Assembly: GCF_001054325.1 (NCBI RefSeq)
Contig: NZ_JVVM01000022.1
Span: 1-64,000, forward strand
Length of the DNA: 64,000 bases
Direction: 5' to 3'
Source of the DNA: Corynebacterium vitaeruminis
GTDB taxonomy: Bacteria > Actinomycetota > Actinomycetes > Mycobacteriales > Mycobacteriaceae
Shown: one piece after another, positions 27,350 to 37,185 of the stretch
Layout: each line of letters begins with the position of its first letter
How positions within the stretch are numbered: position 1 is the first letter of the stretch
Position numbers and translations under genes: made by a program
The notes under the pieces: model-generated
Seen by the model: only the letters and a program-made list of their open reading frames with translations
What the model was told of the DNA's origin: nothing
Databases searched by the model: none

Positions 27350-28728
27350 CCGGCGCTAGAACCCTCCAGCACGCTAGCAATCTCCAGCAGCTCTGCCTCA
27401 CCACACCGCACCGCACCGATGTTGACGCTGGTGGCGGGGAGCTCCGCGCTGGCACCGCTGGAGCCCGGCAGAGTAATCGGCACTGACACGCTTGCCCACC
27501 CAGTCAAATTCCACAGTGACAACCACGGTGTCCACCGGGTTTGCTCGTCAAAGTCCTCCCACGGCGCCAACGCAGAGAAATGCCCAATACGTGGCGGATC
27601 AAACGCCAGCGTTGGCGTAATCACCGCATCGACTTCCCAACGCGATCGAATCGCGCCGGGCAGAGCCATCCGCTGCTGATGTGTCGCCGCCGCCTCCGCT
27701 GCGGAAATCTCCTGGCCACAGGCGCGAATCCACTGCACGATCTCGGAGTAGTCCGCGCGCGGTAATTTCGTGGCCATTCGCGTGATGGTCCGTCGAAAGA
27801 TCTTGAACACGTCCGGACCTGCCGGGTCATAGGGGCTAGCTACGTCCACCACGTCGTACCCGGCGTTGGCAAGACGGTCAGCTGCCGCCCACGCACCGTT
27901 TGCCCATCGCTTATCGACGTCCACCTCAGCATGAAAAGGGCTGACAGTAACACCGATGCGAAGGGGGCGCTGGGACCGTCGGAAAGCATGCTGGGTTGGG
28001 GAAAGTGGCAACCCGGCCAGCAGCGCTGCGTCATCGACTGTGCGAGTGAGGAAGGCAGGCGTGGAGAGATTCCCACCCGCAATATCGTGTGCTGGTTTCA
28101 GTCCGACGAGGCCACAGCAGGCGGCTGGCACGCGGATGGAGCCGCCACCGTCAGAGCCCAGAGCTGCGGGAACGACACCAGTTGCGACAGCCACCGCACT
28201 GCCGCCAGAGGAGCCGCCGGGAGTCCGCGGCGTGGTATCCGGCGGGCTAGACAGCTGATCAGGCGCGGTGAAGTAGGGGTTTTCCGGAGACGCGTAGCCG
28301 ATCGGTTCGGTGTAGGCCGTCATCCCGACCTCGGAGGTATGCGTGGTTGCCGTGAGAACGGCACCACGAGCCAGAAGTTTCGCCACTGGCTCGGAGGTTT
28401 CAGTGGCGGTGAAAGCCAAGTTGGTCGATCCCATTGTGCATTCGACACCGACGATGGTGAAGAGATCCTTGACCGCCACTGGAAGTCCCAGGAGGTCGCG
28501 CGGGAGACCGTGGCTAGCGCGCCGGGCGGATTCGGATTCAGCAGTGAGGCTGCGTACGCGGTCGACAGCGTGCTCGGCCAAGGACGTGACAATACCGAAA
28601 CGAGCGGGATCGGTCGCGGCTTCGTCGGCAAGCGGGGCGAATTCCGAAACGATTTCCGACACCGAGATTGCGCCACTGCGCACGGCTTCAGTGAGGGCAC
28701 GGGCGGGCATCTCGGAAGAAGAGGTCAT
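27346..28728 (-). CDS. amidase signature family protein
   Basis: A 460-residue amidase. The Ser-cisSer-Lys triad is visible: Lys in PVAVKDLF (about residue 84), cis-Ser in [14 protein letters not shown] (about 172) and the nucleophile in [22 protein letters not shown] (about 193). Related enzymes hydrolyse small amides or belong to GatA-like groups; without gatB/gatC neighbours a GatA role is unlikely. The open frame extends to 29562, but that part lies antisense to pheA. The start is therefore the ATG at 28728, only 33 bp from the divergent pheA start. Confidence 0.88.
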   Translation of the reverse strand: MTSSSEMPARALTEAVRSGAISVSEIVSEFAPLADEAATDPARFGIVTSLAEHAVDRVRSLTAESESARRASHGLPRDLLGLPVAVKDLFTIVGVECTMGSTNLAFTATETSEPVAKLLARGAVLTATTHTSEVGMTAYTEPIGYASPENPYFTAPDQLSSPPDTTPRTPGGSSGGSAVAVATGVVPAALGSDGGGSIRVPAACCGLVGLKPAHDIAGGNLSTPAFLTRTVDDAALLAGLPLSPTQHAFRRSQRPLRIGVTVSPFHAEVDVDKRWANGAWAAADRLANAGYDVVDVASPYDPAGPDVFKIFRRTITRMATKLPRADYSEIVQWIRACGQEISAAEAAATHQQRMALPGAIRSRWEVDAVITPTLAFDPPRIGHFSALAPWEDFDEQTRWTPWLSLWNLTGWASVSVPITLPGSSGASAELPATSVNIGAVRCGEAELLEIASVLEGSSAG

Positions 28729-28761
28729 GCAATAAGTGTAGAAGCCCTCTAATCTGAGCTT

Positions 28762-29697
28762 ATGACGACGGTTACTTATTTGGGTCCTGCGGGCACATTC
28801 ACCGAGCAGGCGCTGTGGGATATGGCGCGTGCCGGGGAGATCGATCCGGCAGGGGAATCCGCAGTCGATGCGGTGCCGGTGGATAGCCCCGCAGCCGCGC
28901 TCGGAGCCGTGCGCCGAGGGGAGGCGGACTATGCCTGTGTCGCCATCGAAAGCAGTGTGGACGGCCCGGTCACACCAACGTTTGACGCCCTGACCGCTGG
29001 TCCGGAGCTGCAGGTTTTCCGCGAAACTGAGGTCGGAGTGGTGTTCTCCATCCTGGTTCGCCCCGGTACGGCGGCGGAGCAGGTGCGCACTTTCACGACA
29101 CATCCCGTGGCGTATCCACAGGTCAAACAGTGGGTGGATGCCAACCTTCCGGGTGTGGAAGTTCACCAGGCCAGCTCCAATGCGGCGGCGGCTCACCAGG
29201 TCGCGGAGGGCACCCACGATGCCTGCGCCGCCCCGGCTCGCGCGGGTGAGCTGCTCGGGTTGGAGGCGCTGGCCACTGAGGTCGCTGACGTGCGTGGCGC
29301 CCGCACCCGTTTCCTGCTGGTGGGACGCCCCGGCGTGCCGACACCGCGCACCGGCGCCGACCGCACCTCTGTCTCCTTCACACTGCCGAACCAGCCCGGC
29401 ACACTGATGCGCGCCATGAATGAGTTCGCAGTGCGACAGGTTAATCTCACCCGCATCGAGTCGCGGCCGACCCGCGAGCTCTTCGGCCTCTACCGCTTCT
29501 ACATCGACTGCAACGGCCACGTTGATGATTCGCAGGTTGCCGCCGCTCTCGCGGCACTGCACGAATATGCCGAAGACCTGCGTTATCTGGGATCCTGGCC
29601 GGTCGCTGAGGGTGGCCGGCGCAGCATTATGACCCCGCCACCGGACATCTCCCAGTCAATCGAATGGGTCGACGCACTTAAGGAAGGACGAAGGTAA
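28762..29697 (+). CDS. pheA: prephenate dehydratase
   Basis: A 311-residue enzyme converting prephenate to phenylpyruvate for phenylalanine synthesis. The periplasmic-binding-like catalytic domain (about 1-190) starts [17 protein letters not shown] and includes [11 protein letters not shown] and the TRFLLVGR motif. The ACT regulatory domain (about 205-285) has [11 protein letters not shown] and [10 protein letters not shown], so phenylalanine feedback is likely. No ribosome-binding site precedes the ATG, and TAATCT lies 6 bp upstream, so the mRNA is probably leaderless. It is followed after 5 bp by a histidine phosphatase gene, so the two are co-transcribed. Confidence 0.95.
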   Translation: MTTVTYLGPAGTFTEQALWDMARAGEIDPAGESAVDAVPVDSPAAALGAVRRGEADYACVAIESSVDGPVTPTFDALTAGPELQVFRETEVGVVFSILVRPGTAAEQVRTFTTHPVAYPQVKQWVDANLPGVEVHQASSNAAAAHQVAEGTHDACAAPARAGELLGLEALATEVADVRGARTRFLLVGRPGVPTPRTGADRTSVSFTLPNQPGTLMRAMNEFAVRQVNLTRIESRPTRELFGLYRFYIDCNGHVDDSQVAAALAALHEYAEDLRYLGSWPVAEGGRRSIMTPPPDISQSIEWVDALKEGRR

Positions 29698-29702
29698 GAA
29701 AC

Positions 29703-30485
29703 ATGACACCCGCCGTGCCCGAAAATCCAGTTGGACAGCTGCCTTTCCTCGATGACCGCCCCGACCGTCCCGAATCTGTCATGCCGGTTGACTCGCAGCG
29801 CATCATTTTCATCCGTCACGGGCAGACCACAGGGAATATCAATCGCCGTCTGGACACCGCATTGCCGGGCGCACCGCTCACCGACCTCGGCGTGAGGCAG
29901 GCACGCAGTCTGGGACGCCTTTTGCTTCCCGACGTCCACAGAGTCGGTGACATCGTCACATCTCATGCCCTGCGTGCCCGCCAAACCGGTGCAGGCGCGG
30001 TTGCAAGTCTGCACCATCTCGGAGAGACGTCTGTTCGCATTCGCCACGAGGGTGGTCTTCACGAGATTCAGGCCGGTGACCTGGAAGGACGCAATGACCG
30101 CGATGCGCACATGGAGTACATGCGTGCCTTTTACCAGTGGCTCAATGGGGAGTTGGAGTACCGCCTTCCCGGCGGTGAATCCGGCGCTGACGTGCTGGAT
30201 CGCTACCTGCCGACGCTACAGCAGCTGCTGGAGCAAGCAGCAGCGGTAGACGGAGAATCCCAGAACAATGACCGCAAGGATGTCGTCATTGTCAGCCACG
30301 GTGCGGCCATCCGTCTGGTTGGGCAGTATCTGACCGGGGTGGATCCGGAATACGCACTGCGATACCGCATTGCCAATACCGAACGAATTGAGTTGGTTCC
30401 GAACGCTGCGGGCGTCGGCAAGCGTGCTGGCATTGAACCGGGCACGTGGGATGTGCGTCGCTGGGGCGACAACGAGTTGCCTTAA
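29703..30485 (+). CDS. histidine phosphatase (phosphoglycerate mutase-like)
   Basis: A 260-residue branch 1 histidine phosphatase. The phospho-acceptor motif is FIRHGQTTGN (about residues 35-44), and the second catalytic histidine is in VVIVSHGAAIRLV (about 197). A 30-residue N-terminal extension precedes the domain. The pheA stop is 5 bp upstream, and GAAGG at 29691-29695 gives the ribosome-binding site. Which phosphate ester it acts on is uncertain; the name gpm in annotations of this family is by similarity only. Confidence 0.88.
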   Translation: MTPAVPENPVGQLPFLDDRPDRPESVMPVDSQRIIFIRHGQTTGNINRRLDTALPGAPLTDLGVRQARSLGRLLLPDVHRVGDIVTSHALRARQTGAGAVASLHHLGETSVRIRHEGGLHEIQAGDLEGRNDRDAHMEYMRAFYQWLNGELEYRLPGGESGADVLDRYLPTLQQLLEQAAAVDGESQNNDRKDVVIVSHGAAIRLVGQYLTGVDPEYALRYRIANTERIELVPNAAGVGKRAGIEPGTWDVRRWGDNELP

Positions 30486-30519
30486 AGGGCAGCTAGGTGG
30501 CAACCGTTATTGTTGACAG

Positions 30520-31065
30520 TTACTGCTGGCCCTCCTGAATCTCGCGGCGCTTTTGAGCTGCCAGGCGGAGGCGGTCAGCACGACGCTTGGATTCCTCTTC
30601 GTTGATTTCGTTGAGGAGTTTTTCTTCGTCATCATTGATGTTCAGTGCAGCGCGCCCGATAAGGGCCACAGCCGCAGCGACGATAAAGCCGAGCCACGCG
30701 TTATCGATATCGGTGAAAAACATCAAAACGATAGTGATACATACGATAACGCCTGCAGCAGAGTCAACAATGTTGAGCTGACGGCCCTTTTTCATCAGAG
30801 TTTGCAACTCTTGATCGGCACTTTGGCGCTGCGGGGTAGCCGGGGCGTCCTGTGAGCTATCGGAAGCTACCTCAGCGGGGAGGTCTGCAAAGAGTGCTTG
30901 CAGCTGGCCGCGGGTTTTTGCGACAGCAGCAGCTTCGGTGCGTTTGGAAAATTCATTGATATCCAAGTAGCCATCAGCGAAATGATTGCCGAGACGCTCC
31001 ATAGCAGCGTTGCGGTCCCTATCGCCGACCCTGATTTCTGGCTTCTCGCTGGCGTTGTCGCTCAT
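30520..31065 (-). CDS. DUF1707 membrane protein
   Basis: A 181-residue protein. The N-terminal DUF1707 domain (IRVGDRDRNAAMERLGNHFADGYLDINEFSKRTEAA, about residues 10-55) is a short helical module common in actinobacterial membrane proteins. Two transmembrane segments follow (about 96-114 and 118-138), then a charged C-terminal coiled coil (about 140-181). Function unknown. It lies convergent to the histidine phosphatase. Confidence 0.8.
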   Translation of the reverse strand: MSDNASEKPEIRVGDRDRNAAMERLGNHFADGYLDINEFSKRTEAAAVAKTRGQLQALFADLPAEVASDSSQDAPATPQRQSADQELQTLMKKGRQLNIVDSAAGVIVCITIVLMFFTDIDNAWLGFIVAAAVALIGRAALNINDDEEKLLNEINEEESKRRADRLRLAAQKRREIQEGQQ

Positions 31066-31137
31066 GCGTCAAGGCTACAGGGAAGAAAGCTGCCGGGAAG
31101 AAGATGAGAGGGACGAGGCTGTGCAGGGGAGACGGAC

Positions 31138-31482
31138 TCATCCGTAGCCGAGGCGGTCCAGATCCTCTTCCTCGAGGCCGAAATAATGCCCGATTTCATG
31201 CAGGAGAGTGACCCGAATCTGCTCCACCAGATCCTCTTCGGTGTGACTGATGTGGCAGAGCATGTCGCGATACAAGCTGATTTGGTCAGGCGGACCCCAG
31301 TGGTTGTTGGAGCGCTCGGTCAGAGGTATTCCCTCGTAGAGACCCAGGAGTGTGGGCTCGTCGAGGTTATACGGGTGGACCTGGATGATGACCTGATCGA
31401 GCTGGTCGAGAAACTGCGTGGGGATGCGGTCGATGGCCTCATCGACAAGTGCATCGAACCGCTCCGGGTTAACGTCAACCAT
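31138..31482 (-). CDS. small zinc metallopeptidase family protein
   Basis: A 114-residue protein with the zincin motif HEIGHYFG (about residues 94-101), preceded by RVTLL, and a C-terminal glutamate-rich end (LEEEDLDRLGYG). It belongs to the short possible zinc metallopeptidase family found widely in actinobacteria next to septum-formation proteins. It follows the septum-formation gene at 57 bp on the same strand and is probably in its operon. Substrate unknown. Confidence 0.85.
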   Translation of the reverse strand: MVDVNPERFDALVDEAIDRIPTQFLDQLDQVIIQVHPYNLDEPTLLGLYEGIPLTERSNNHWGPPDQISLYRDMLCHISHTEEDLVEQIRVTLLHEIGHYFGLEEEDLDRLGYG

Positions 31483-31539
31483 CTATGGTGCTGCCTCGCA
31501 ACCTGTCGTACTTTCCTCTTGCCCTACTGGCCGACTGTC

Positions 31540-32787
31540 CTACTGGCCTGCGGGCGCGACTGCGTTATCCGCAGCGCCTGCGCCAGTATCGCCAGCACCG
31601 GCGTCACCGACGTCACCTGTGCCAGCGCCAGCGCCAGCGTCACCCTGCTCCTCCCGCAGTGGATTCCGCGGTGGCGGAGCCACGGGCGGCTGGCCGTCGA
31701 TAGTGAAGGACTCGTTAGCGTGGCCGTTGAGAGTGGAGAACCCGCCCTGGCCATTGTCCTTAATCAACCAGCAGTTCACACTGCGCGAGCCAGCATTGAG
31801 CGACTCCTGCGACAGTGATGTCCAAAATGGCAGCAGTGTGGAGTTGTACAAGGCATCATCGCCACCGAGGTAATTCTGTGCGAGAGTCACACACTGCTCG
31901 GCGAGCACATCATTTTGCTCCTGGTCAGTCGGGATATTCTCACCGAAGTGATCGCGAAGATTGACAATTCCAGTCGACTCCATCAGGTGATCTTCCACGC
32001 ACGGCACCTGGCGGATGGCGCCGTTTTCGTCCAATGTCACGCAGCGGCCGCCCTCGAAAACACGGGACTGGTCCTGTCCTGCTGCAGGACCGGACATGTG
32101 CGCCGTGTTGCCGTCTTCATCGACGATCTGGATACCGCACAGGAAGGTTCGGTCACCCTTTTCCCACTGGCTGGGCGAAGGAATAATCGGCGCCGTGATA
32201 AATCGACCGTCTGGGTCGTACTTGCCGTCCAGGTATTCAGTCACAGTCTCGCGGCACACGCCATTTTGCAGCGCCACCAAATTGTCCGCTGTCGGGTAGT
32301 TGGCAGTTTTGGCGTATTGCCCCGGATGTTCCTCGTAGTCGGCGAGATTCAGTTTCTTGGCGACCTCATAAGCGTGCGGCTGCTCGCAGGGAACAACGCG
32401 GAAGTCAGAAACATTCAAATCTTCTGCCAGGTTCCAGTCCAGGCAGTTGCCCGCGGTTGCGCTGGTGAACGCCGTCGTCTCCTTGTCAACGATGGTCGTC
32501 GTTGTCGACGATGACGCGCTTGCCGACGAACCCTTGCCCCCAAGTGGCCCGCTCGGTGGCTCGATGACTCCCGCTTGCAGCGCGAATGCCATGCCCGCGG
32601 CACCGACCAGCATTGCTGTCGACAAAGCCCGCATTCCCCAGCTTCCACGCGAGTTACCGGAAACGTCAGCATCGTTGCTGGCTGCGGGGGATGCACCAGC
32701 GCTGGCATCTGTTCCAGTACCGCTACCGGAGTCAGTGTCTGTGGCGGCAGCGTGCTCGCGATCCTGGTTCATATTGTCATCAGCCAT
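31540..32787 (-). CDS. septum formation family protein
   Basis: A 415-residue membrane-anchored protein. A cytoplasmic Ser/Ala/Asp-rich tail (1-50) precedes one transmembrane helix (MRALSTAMLVGAAGMAFALQ, about 54-76). The extracellular region has two septum-formation-type repeats with paired cysteines: NCLDWN...VVPCEQPHAYEV (about 115-140), then RCVTLDENGAIRQVPCVEDHLMESTG (about 248-273). It ends in a Gly/Ala/Asp low-complexity tail of about 35 residues. I start at the ATG at 32787 (MADDNMNQD) with GGGGG upstream; the longer frame from 32913 is not supported. A role in division is inferred from the family name. Confidence 0.8.
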   Translation of the reverse strand: MADDNMNQDREHAAATDTDSGSGTGTDASAGASPAASNDADVSGNSRGSWGMRALSTAMLVGAAGMAFALQAGVIEPPSGPLGGKGSSASASSSTTTTIVDKETTAFTSATAGNCLDWNLAEDLNVSDFRVVPCEQPHAYEVAKKLNLADYEEHPGQYAKTANYPTADNLVALQNGVCRETVTEYLDGKYDPDGRFITAPIIPSPSQWEKGDRTFLCGIQIVDEDGNTAHMSGPAAGQDQSRVFEGGRCVTLDENGAIRQVPCVEDHLMESTGIVNLRDHFGENIPTDQEQNDVLAEQCVTLAQNYLGGDDALYNSTLLPFWTSLSQESLNAGSRSVNCWLIKDNGQGGFSTLNGHANESFTIDGQPPVAPPPRNPLREEQGDAGAGAGTGDVGDAGAGDTGAGAADNAVAPAGQ

Positions 32788-32913
32788 AGTGACCCCCATT
32801 GTGCACTGGCAACGAGCCTGTGGACAAGGCAACGCCAAATGCGACAACGCCCCATAAGCGTTGGTTCTTTGGCGCCAATGCCCTGCCCGAGTTCGTTCGA
32901 AAGCTTTAAGCAC

Positions 32914-32919
32914 TACAAT
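32914..32919 (+). promoter_or_regulatory. -10-like element for the LysE gene
   Basis: TACAAT lies 37 bp upstream of the TTG start of the LysE gene. The hexamer 17 bp further upstream, GTTCGT, is only a weak -35. Confidence 0.4.
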
Positions 32920-32955
32920 AGTCCGGTATTTGTTCGCTACCCGAGGACACGAGTC

Positions 32956-33606
32956 TTGACCTGGACTGCACTACTCAGCCTGCTGGGCGTCCACATTATT
33001 GGTATGGCCTCACCAGGGCCTGACGTCTTCTTAATCCTGCGCCTTGCCACCAAATCCCGCAAGCACGCCATCGCAGCGGTTGCGGGTATCAGTACTGGTG
33101 CCACTATCTGGATGACCCTCACAGTGTTTGGGTTCGCAGCTGTCATCACCGCCAATCCTTTGCTGATGGGCGTAATCCAGCTTGTCGGTGGCTGTTATCT
33201 CATTTACATGGGCATCAGTATGGCCAAGGCAGGCATCAATACCCTCCGCGAACTGCGCGCCGGTGCCGCACCAGCGCTGGGAAGCGAGGCGCTCCGGTCG
33301 CCGAAGGCAACGTTCCGCCAGGGCTTTTTCACCAACATGTCGAATCCGAAGATTGTTCTCTTCCTCACGGCAGTGCTTTCACAATTCATTCCCGCAGGCG
33401 CATCCGTGGGGACGCTCGTGCTTTGTACGCTGGTGCTAATCGCCTCCCAAATCGCTTTCTTCCTATTTATCGCGATCGTGGTGTCGACGGATGCCGTCGT
33501 CAAGCGAATGGTGCTGGCAGGGCCGTGGATTGACACCGTTGCCGGCGCAATCTTCCTCGTCCTCGGCACGCTGCTGGTCGCTTCAGGAGCGGAAGCGGCG
33601 CTCTAA
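32956..33606 (+). CDS. LysE/RhtB family amino-acid exporter
   Basis: A 216-residue membrane protein with six hydrophobic helices. It has the family N-terminus with [13 protein letters not shown] (about residues 17-29) and a [18 protein letters not shown] segment (about 120-137). It probably exports an amino acid or related metabolite. I choose the TTG at 32956, because GAGGA lies 8 bp upstream and this gives the normal family length; longer frames overlap the divergent septum-formation gene. Confidence 0.88.
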   Translation: MTWTALLSLLGVHIIGMASPGPDVFLILRLATKSRKHAIAAVAGISTGATIWMTLTVFGFAAVITANPLLMGVIQLVGGCYLIYMGISMAKAGINTLRELRAGAAPALGSEALRSPKATFRQGFFTNMSNPKIVLFLTAVLSQFIPAGASVGTLVLCTLVLIASQIAFFLFIAIVVSTDAVVKRMVLAGPWIDTVAGAIFLVLGTLLVASGAEAAL

Positions 33607-33653
33607 CATGCCTTGTGCCTGCTTGCCGACGTAAACCAGGTACTCTGGGGGAC

Positions 33654-34916
33654 GTGATTGATCTCAAATTTCTCCGCGAAAACCCTGAAGTAGCCCGCGA
33701 GTCCCAGCGCACCCGTGGTGAGGATCCGACATTGGTCGATCAGCTGCTGGAAGCTGACGCTAAGCGCCGTGAGGTTATTGCCTCCACGGACGCGCTGCGT
33801 TCGGAGCAGAAGGGCTTCGGTAAGAAGATTGGTCAGGCGTCGAAGGAAGAGCGCCCGGCCATGCTGGAGAAGGCCAAGGAGCTTTCCGACGCCGTGAAGG
33901 CAGCCGAAGCGGAGCAGAAGGAAGCTGAGGCTGAGGTCGAGCGTCTGCAGTACCTGATTGGCAACATCGTTACCGGTGCGCCCGCCGGTGGCGAAGATGA
34001 CTTTGTCGTGCTGGAGGAAATCGGTGAGATTCCACAGTTCGACTTTGAGCCCAAGGACCACCTGGACCTCGGTGAGTCGCTGGGGCTTATTGATATGGAG
34101 CGTGGCGTCAAGGTCTCCGGTTCCCGCTTTTACTTCCTGACCGGCTACGGTGCCATGCTGCAGCTGGCCATGATGAACCTGGCTGCTCAGAAGGCAATTC
34201 AGAACGGTTTCCAGCTGATGGTGCCGCCAGTGCTGGTTCGTCCGGAGACCATGTCGGGTACCGGCTTCCTCGGTGCGCACTCCGATGAGATTTACTACCT
34301 GCAGGAAGATGACCTCTACCTGGTCGGTACCTCGGAAGTCGCGTTGGCCGGCTACCACTCCAACGAGATTATTGACCTGTCGGAGGGGCCACGTCGCTAC
34401 GCGGGTTGGTCTTCCTGTTTCCGTCGTGAAGCGGGCTCTTACGGCAAGGACACCCGCGGTATTCTGCGCGTGCACCAGTTCGACAAGCTGGAGATGTTCT
34501 CCTACTGCCCGCCGGAGCAGGCGGAGGAAGAGCATCAGAAGCTGCTGAACATGGAGCGTGAGATGCTGGCCGCGGTTGATGTTCCGTACCGCATCATCGA
34601 TGTTGCTGGTGGTGACCTGGGTGCATCCGCTTCCCGCAAGTTCGATACCGAGGCGTGGGTGCCGACTCAGAACACCTACCGCGAGCTGACCTCGACTTCG
34701 AACTGCACGACCTTCCAGGCTCGTCGTTTGAAGACCCGCTACCGCGATGCCGATGGCAAGTCCCAGTACTGCGCCACCCTGAATGGCACGCTGGCCACGA
34801 CGCGCTGGCTGGTCGCTATTTTGGAAAACCACCAGCAGGCCGATGGTTCTGTGGTGATTCCGGAGGCTCTGCGTCCGTTCATGATGGGCAAGGAAGTTCT
34901 CGAGCCGGTTAAGTAG
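33654..34916 (+). CDS. serS: seryl-tRNA synthetase
   Basis: A 420-residue class II synthetase charging tRNA-Ser. The N-terminal coiled-coil arm (about 25-105) binds the long variable arm of the tRNA. The catalytic core shows motif 2 ([23 protein letters not shown]) and motif 3 ([18 protein letters not shown]), with the serine-binding TSEVAL segment between. The start is GTG at 33654 ([17 protein letters not shown]), 7 bp after TACTCT. A 31-bp perfect inverted repeat follows. Confidence 0.97.
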   Translation: MIDLKFLRENPEVARESQRTRGEDPTLVDQLLEADAKRREVIASTDALRSEQKGFGKKIGQASKEERPAMLEKAKELSDAVKAAEAEQKEAEAEVERLQYLIGNIVTGAPAGGEDDFVVLEEIGEIPQFDFEPKDHLDLGESLGLIDMERGVKVSGSRFYFLTGYGAMLQLAMMNLAAQKAIQNGFQLMVPPVLVRPETMSGTGFLGAHSDEIYYLQEDDLYLVGTSEVALAGYHSNEIIDLSEGPRRYAGWSSCFRREAGSYGKDTRGILRVHQFDKLEMFSYCPPEQAEEEHQKLLNMEREMLAAVDVPYRIIDVAGGDLGASASRKFDTEAWVPTQNTYRELTSTSNCTTFQARRLKTRYRDADGKSQYCATLNGTLATTRWLVAILENHQQADGSVVIPEALRPFMMGKEVLEPVK

Positions 34917-34942
34917 GTGCGGCCCCGACACAGCCACACACT

Positions 34943-35014
34943 CACTTCACGACACCTATGGCACCTCATGCCAGCTGTGGAGGTGGCATGAGGTGCCATA
35001 GGTGTCGTGAAGTG
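34943..35014. repeat. 31-bp perfect inverted repeat after serS
   Basis: Arms at 34943-34973 and 34984-35014 are perfectly complementary over 31 bp around a 10-nt loop. No T run follows on the plus strand. It may act as the serS terminator, or it may be part of a non-autonomous mobile element near the IS110 remnant. Confidence 0.85.
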
Positions 35015-35086
35015 CCCTAGGGGGGTGTCCCTATGTTCTTGCCAAGCCTAAATCGGAGTTTTTAAGTGAAACTCTTAGGGGTAGGT

Positions 35087-35310
35087 TTAGGCATGGTTAT
35101 TGGGCCCATCAACTGGTGTTGGTGGGCCTGATTTTCGTGTCACAGGAGCAATTCCTGCATAGGCGGCCAGGTGGCCAGAGGATGCGAAGTCGGATCCATC
35201 ACCGATGGAAAGCAAGATCTGTGCTGCGGTCTTGATACCGATTTCCGGCATACTCGATTCAAGGCCTCGGAGGCAGGGAAATCCTCCAGCATGCTGTCGA
35301 CCTGGCCGGC
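35087..35310 (-). pseudogene. IS110-family transposase C-terminal remnant
   Basis: On the minus strand, MPEIGIKTAAQILLSIGDGS and the following HLAAYAGIAPVTRKSG segment match the transposase_20 (IS116/IS110/IS902) domain. Just upstream, the matching sequence QVDSMLEDFPASEAL is in another frame, so a frameshift lies at about 35251-35265. The N-terminal RuvC-like domain and the final part are missing. From 35310 to 35463 I see nothing else. Confidence 0.8.
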
Positions 35311-35463
35311 GATAGGTTCGCGTCGGCTCGCTGGGTTCGCGTGGGCTGGGCCAATTTTCAATTCCCAAGACGTAGCTGGGGGGGGCTGCGCTAAAAAGTA
35401 GGTGGGGGATTGAGCCAATAAATTGTCACGAAGCCGGTAAAAAAGAGGGCGGATAACAGCAGC

Positions 35464-36087
35464 ATGATTGAACCAGGAAAAACTTCTCTCGAAGTTGATT
35501 GCAAGTTTGGCCACAACAGCATTCTTGGTGAAATCACTGCGAAAGTCGGTGCGGGGGAATTCGTCAGTATCACCGGCCCAAATGGCGCTGGAAAAACCAC
35601 GTTGATCAGCACCATTGCTGGTGAGATAGAGCCAATCGAAGGTACTGTGCGAGTTGCTTGCGAGGGCGAAGAAACTTTCGTTGATCCGTCAAGCCCGCAA
35701 GGCGCTGGCTGTGTGACCAGCATTTCTGATCCAGCATTTCTACCGGACCTCACGCTTGGCGAGCACATTAGCCTGGTTTCACTGCGCGCAGGTGTAGACA
35801 TGGATACGCTGCTGAGTCGGTTGGAGCCTTGGCATGTCACCGAGCTGCCCAACACGTTGCCCAGTCGGCTTTCGAGTGGTCAGAAGCAGCGGGCAAACTT
35901 GGGAATTCAATTGGCGGTCGCGGCTCCGATTGTGGTGTTGGATGAGCCCGAGCGACACCTCGATAGGGATTGGACTCAGCTGCTGTGCACGCAGCTTCGT
36001 CACATGGCGCAGTCTGGGGCCACAGTGATTGTGGCATCGCATTCGCCATGCCTCATTGAGGATGCAGACAGGGAGATCCGGTTGTGA
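35464..36087 (+). CDS. ABC transporter ATP-binding protein
   Basis: A 207-residue nucleotide-binding subunit. Walker A is GPNGAGKTT (about residues 39-47), the signature LSSGQKQR (about 138) deviates slightly from LSGGQ, Walker B is VVLDEPE (about 157) and the H-loop is ASHSP. It lacks the full DEPxxxLD form, having DEPERHLD. Its stop overlaps the start of the permease-like gene by 4 bp (GTGA), so translation is coupled. It lies directly after the IS110 remnant, in an AT-richer accessory stretch. Confidence 0.88.
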   Translation: MIEPGKTSLEVDCKFGHNSILGEITAKVGAGEFVSITGPNGAGKTTLISTIAGEIEPIEGTVRVACEGEETFVDPSSPQGAGCVTSISDPAFLPDLTLGEHISLVSLRAGVDMDTLLSRLEPWHVTELPNTLPSRLSSGQKQRANLGIQLAVAAPIVVLDEPERHLDRDWTQLLCTQLRHMAQSGATVIVASHSPCLIEDADREIRL

Positions 36088-36980
36088 GTTTCGCAGGCTT
36101 TACGATGGATCTACCGAGCGCCTACCAAATAGCGGGAATTGTCGGCATTGTTTTATTGCTGGCCATCCTTGCGGAACGAATGGCTCCGCTGAGGTCCGTT
36201 GACCGCGACCGCTGGGAATGGGAGTATCGCCCCGCACGTCGATTTCCCGGCATTGACCGCGATGGCTGGCTCCAGGTGCTGGTGTTCACCGTATTTGGGT
36301 TCGGCATTGGCGGGGTTTTCCGATATGTCCTTGGGGTTGCACGACCACGTCGTTTGGCGACGGTGCTTTCTAATGGCGTGACACAATCGATGACTCGTGT
36401 GACCCTGATGTTCTTTAATGCGGAGCTGGCATCGAATATTTACGCTGCTTCCTGGCTGCGGAATGCCAAGGTCAAGGAGCGGTCGTTCGCGCAAACTTCC
36501 TTGCCGGTGTTGATGCTGCGCAGGCTGGTGCGGCGTGGGTATATCCCGTTGCTATTTGTTGCGATTGCATTGGCGGAGTTTTCGGTTGTCCCGCTGATTG
36601 GAAATGGTGGGCGCACACTTGTACTACTCTGCTGGGCGGTGCTTGCCTCTGCAGTATGGCGGGCGACTAGGCTCGAAGCGCCAGGTCAGCTGCCGTGGCG
36701 AGTGGCGATACTGAGCGTTGTGACCGTCCTGGGAATGGCCGCACAATTCCTTCCAGGAATGCCGATGAGCCCCATGTATTCCATGCTGTGGGCTGCCGTG
36801 GCAATTGTTTATTGCGCGCTTGTCCGAGGAAAGCCGCGGGAGACTAATGATTTTTCCTCGATTGAGATTGGTTTGGGCGCACCATTAGAAATGGGCAAGC
36901 TGGGGTATTGGTTTTCCGGCGGTCTTGCGATTATTCCGGCTATTGCATCGGAATTGATGGCGATTGCGCCGATTATGTAG
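36084..36980 (+). CDS. ABC transporter membrane subunit, unassigned family
   Basis: A 298-residue polytopic protein with about seven hydrophobic segments (near residues 10-32, 55-80, 150-170, 175-192, 206-224, 232-250 and 275-298). I do not recognise its family; the tight 4-bp overlap with the ATPase gene makes it the partner subunit. GTG start at 36084. Function unknown; export of a peptide or antibiotic, or self-protection, are guesses from the PadR-linked context. Confidence 0.75.
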   Translation: MSFAGFTMDLPSAYQIAGIVGIVLLLAILAERMAPLRSVDRDRWEWEYRPARRFPGIDRDGWLQVLVFTVFGFGIGGVFRYVLGVARPRRLATVLSNGVTQSMTRVTLMFFNAELASNIYAASWLRNAKVKERSFAQTSLPVLMLRRLVRRGYIPLLFVAIALAEFSVVPLIGNGGRTLVLLCWAVLASAVWRATRLEAPGQLPWRVAILSVVTVLGMAAQFLPGMPMSPMYSMLWAAVAIVYCALVRGKPRETNDFSSIEIGLGAPLEMGKLGYWFSGGLAIIPAIASELMAIAPIM

Positions 36981-37066
36981 GAGCTGCGGCTACAATGCTC
37001 CGACTAAGCGGTCGGGTTGCGTCGGCGGGAAAAGGGGAATCCTAGGCGGAGAGGCAACGTCTTCTA

Positions 37067-37094
37067 CTAGGAGCTGTTGGCCTACAGCTCCTAG
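37067..37094. terminator. hairpin between convergent genes
   Basis: CTAGGAGCTGT (37067-37077) pairs perfectly with ACAGCTCCTAG (37084-37094) around 6 nt. It lies between the permease-like gene and the HAAS-type gene. No T run follows. Confidence 0.6.
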
Positions 37095-37185
37095 CTGTGA
37101 AGTACTTCGATTGCAATAGCGAGCAGGCCGGTGCTGACGGGCTGCGGAGTAACGCTTTGACCTGCCCGAATTACATCGACATGGT

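Noticed and set aside
27346-29562. 738-residue amidase frame extending antisense through pheA
   Set aside because: The amidase domain starts at 28728; the extra 278 residues are simply the complement of pheA.
33603-34937. 444-residue frame antisense to serS
   Set aside because: serS motifs cover the same interval on the plus strand; the antisense frame is compositional.
35087-35463. Complete IS110 insertion sequence
   Set aside because: The catalytic N-terminal part is missing and the C-terminal part is frameshifted, so only a remnant can be supported.
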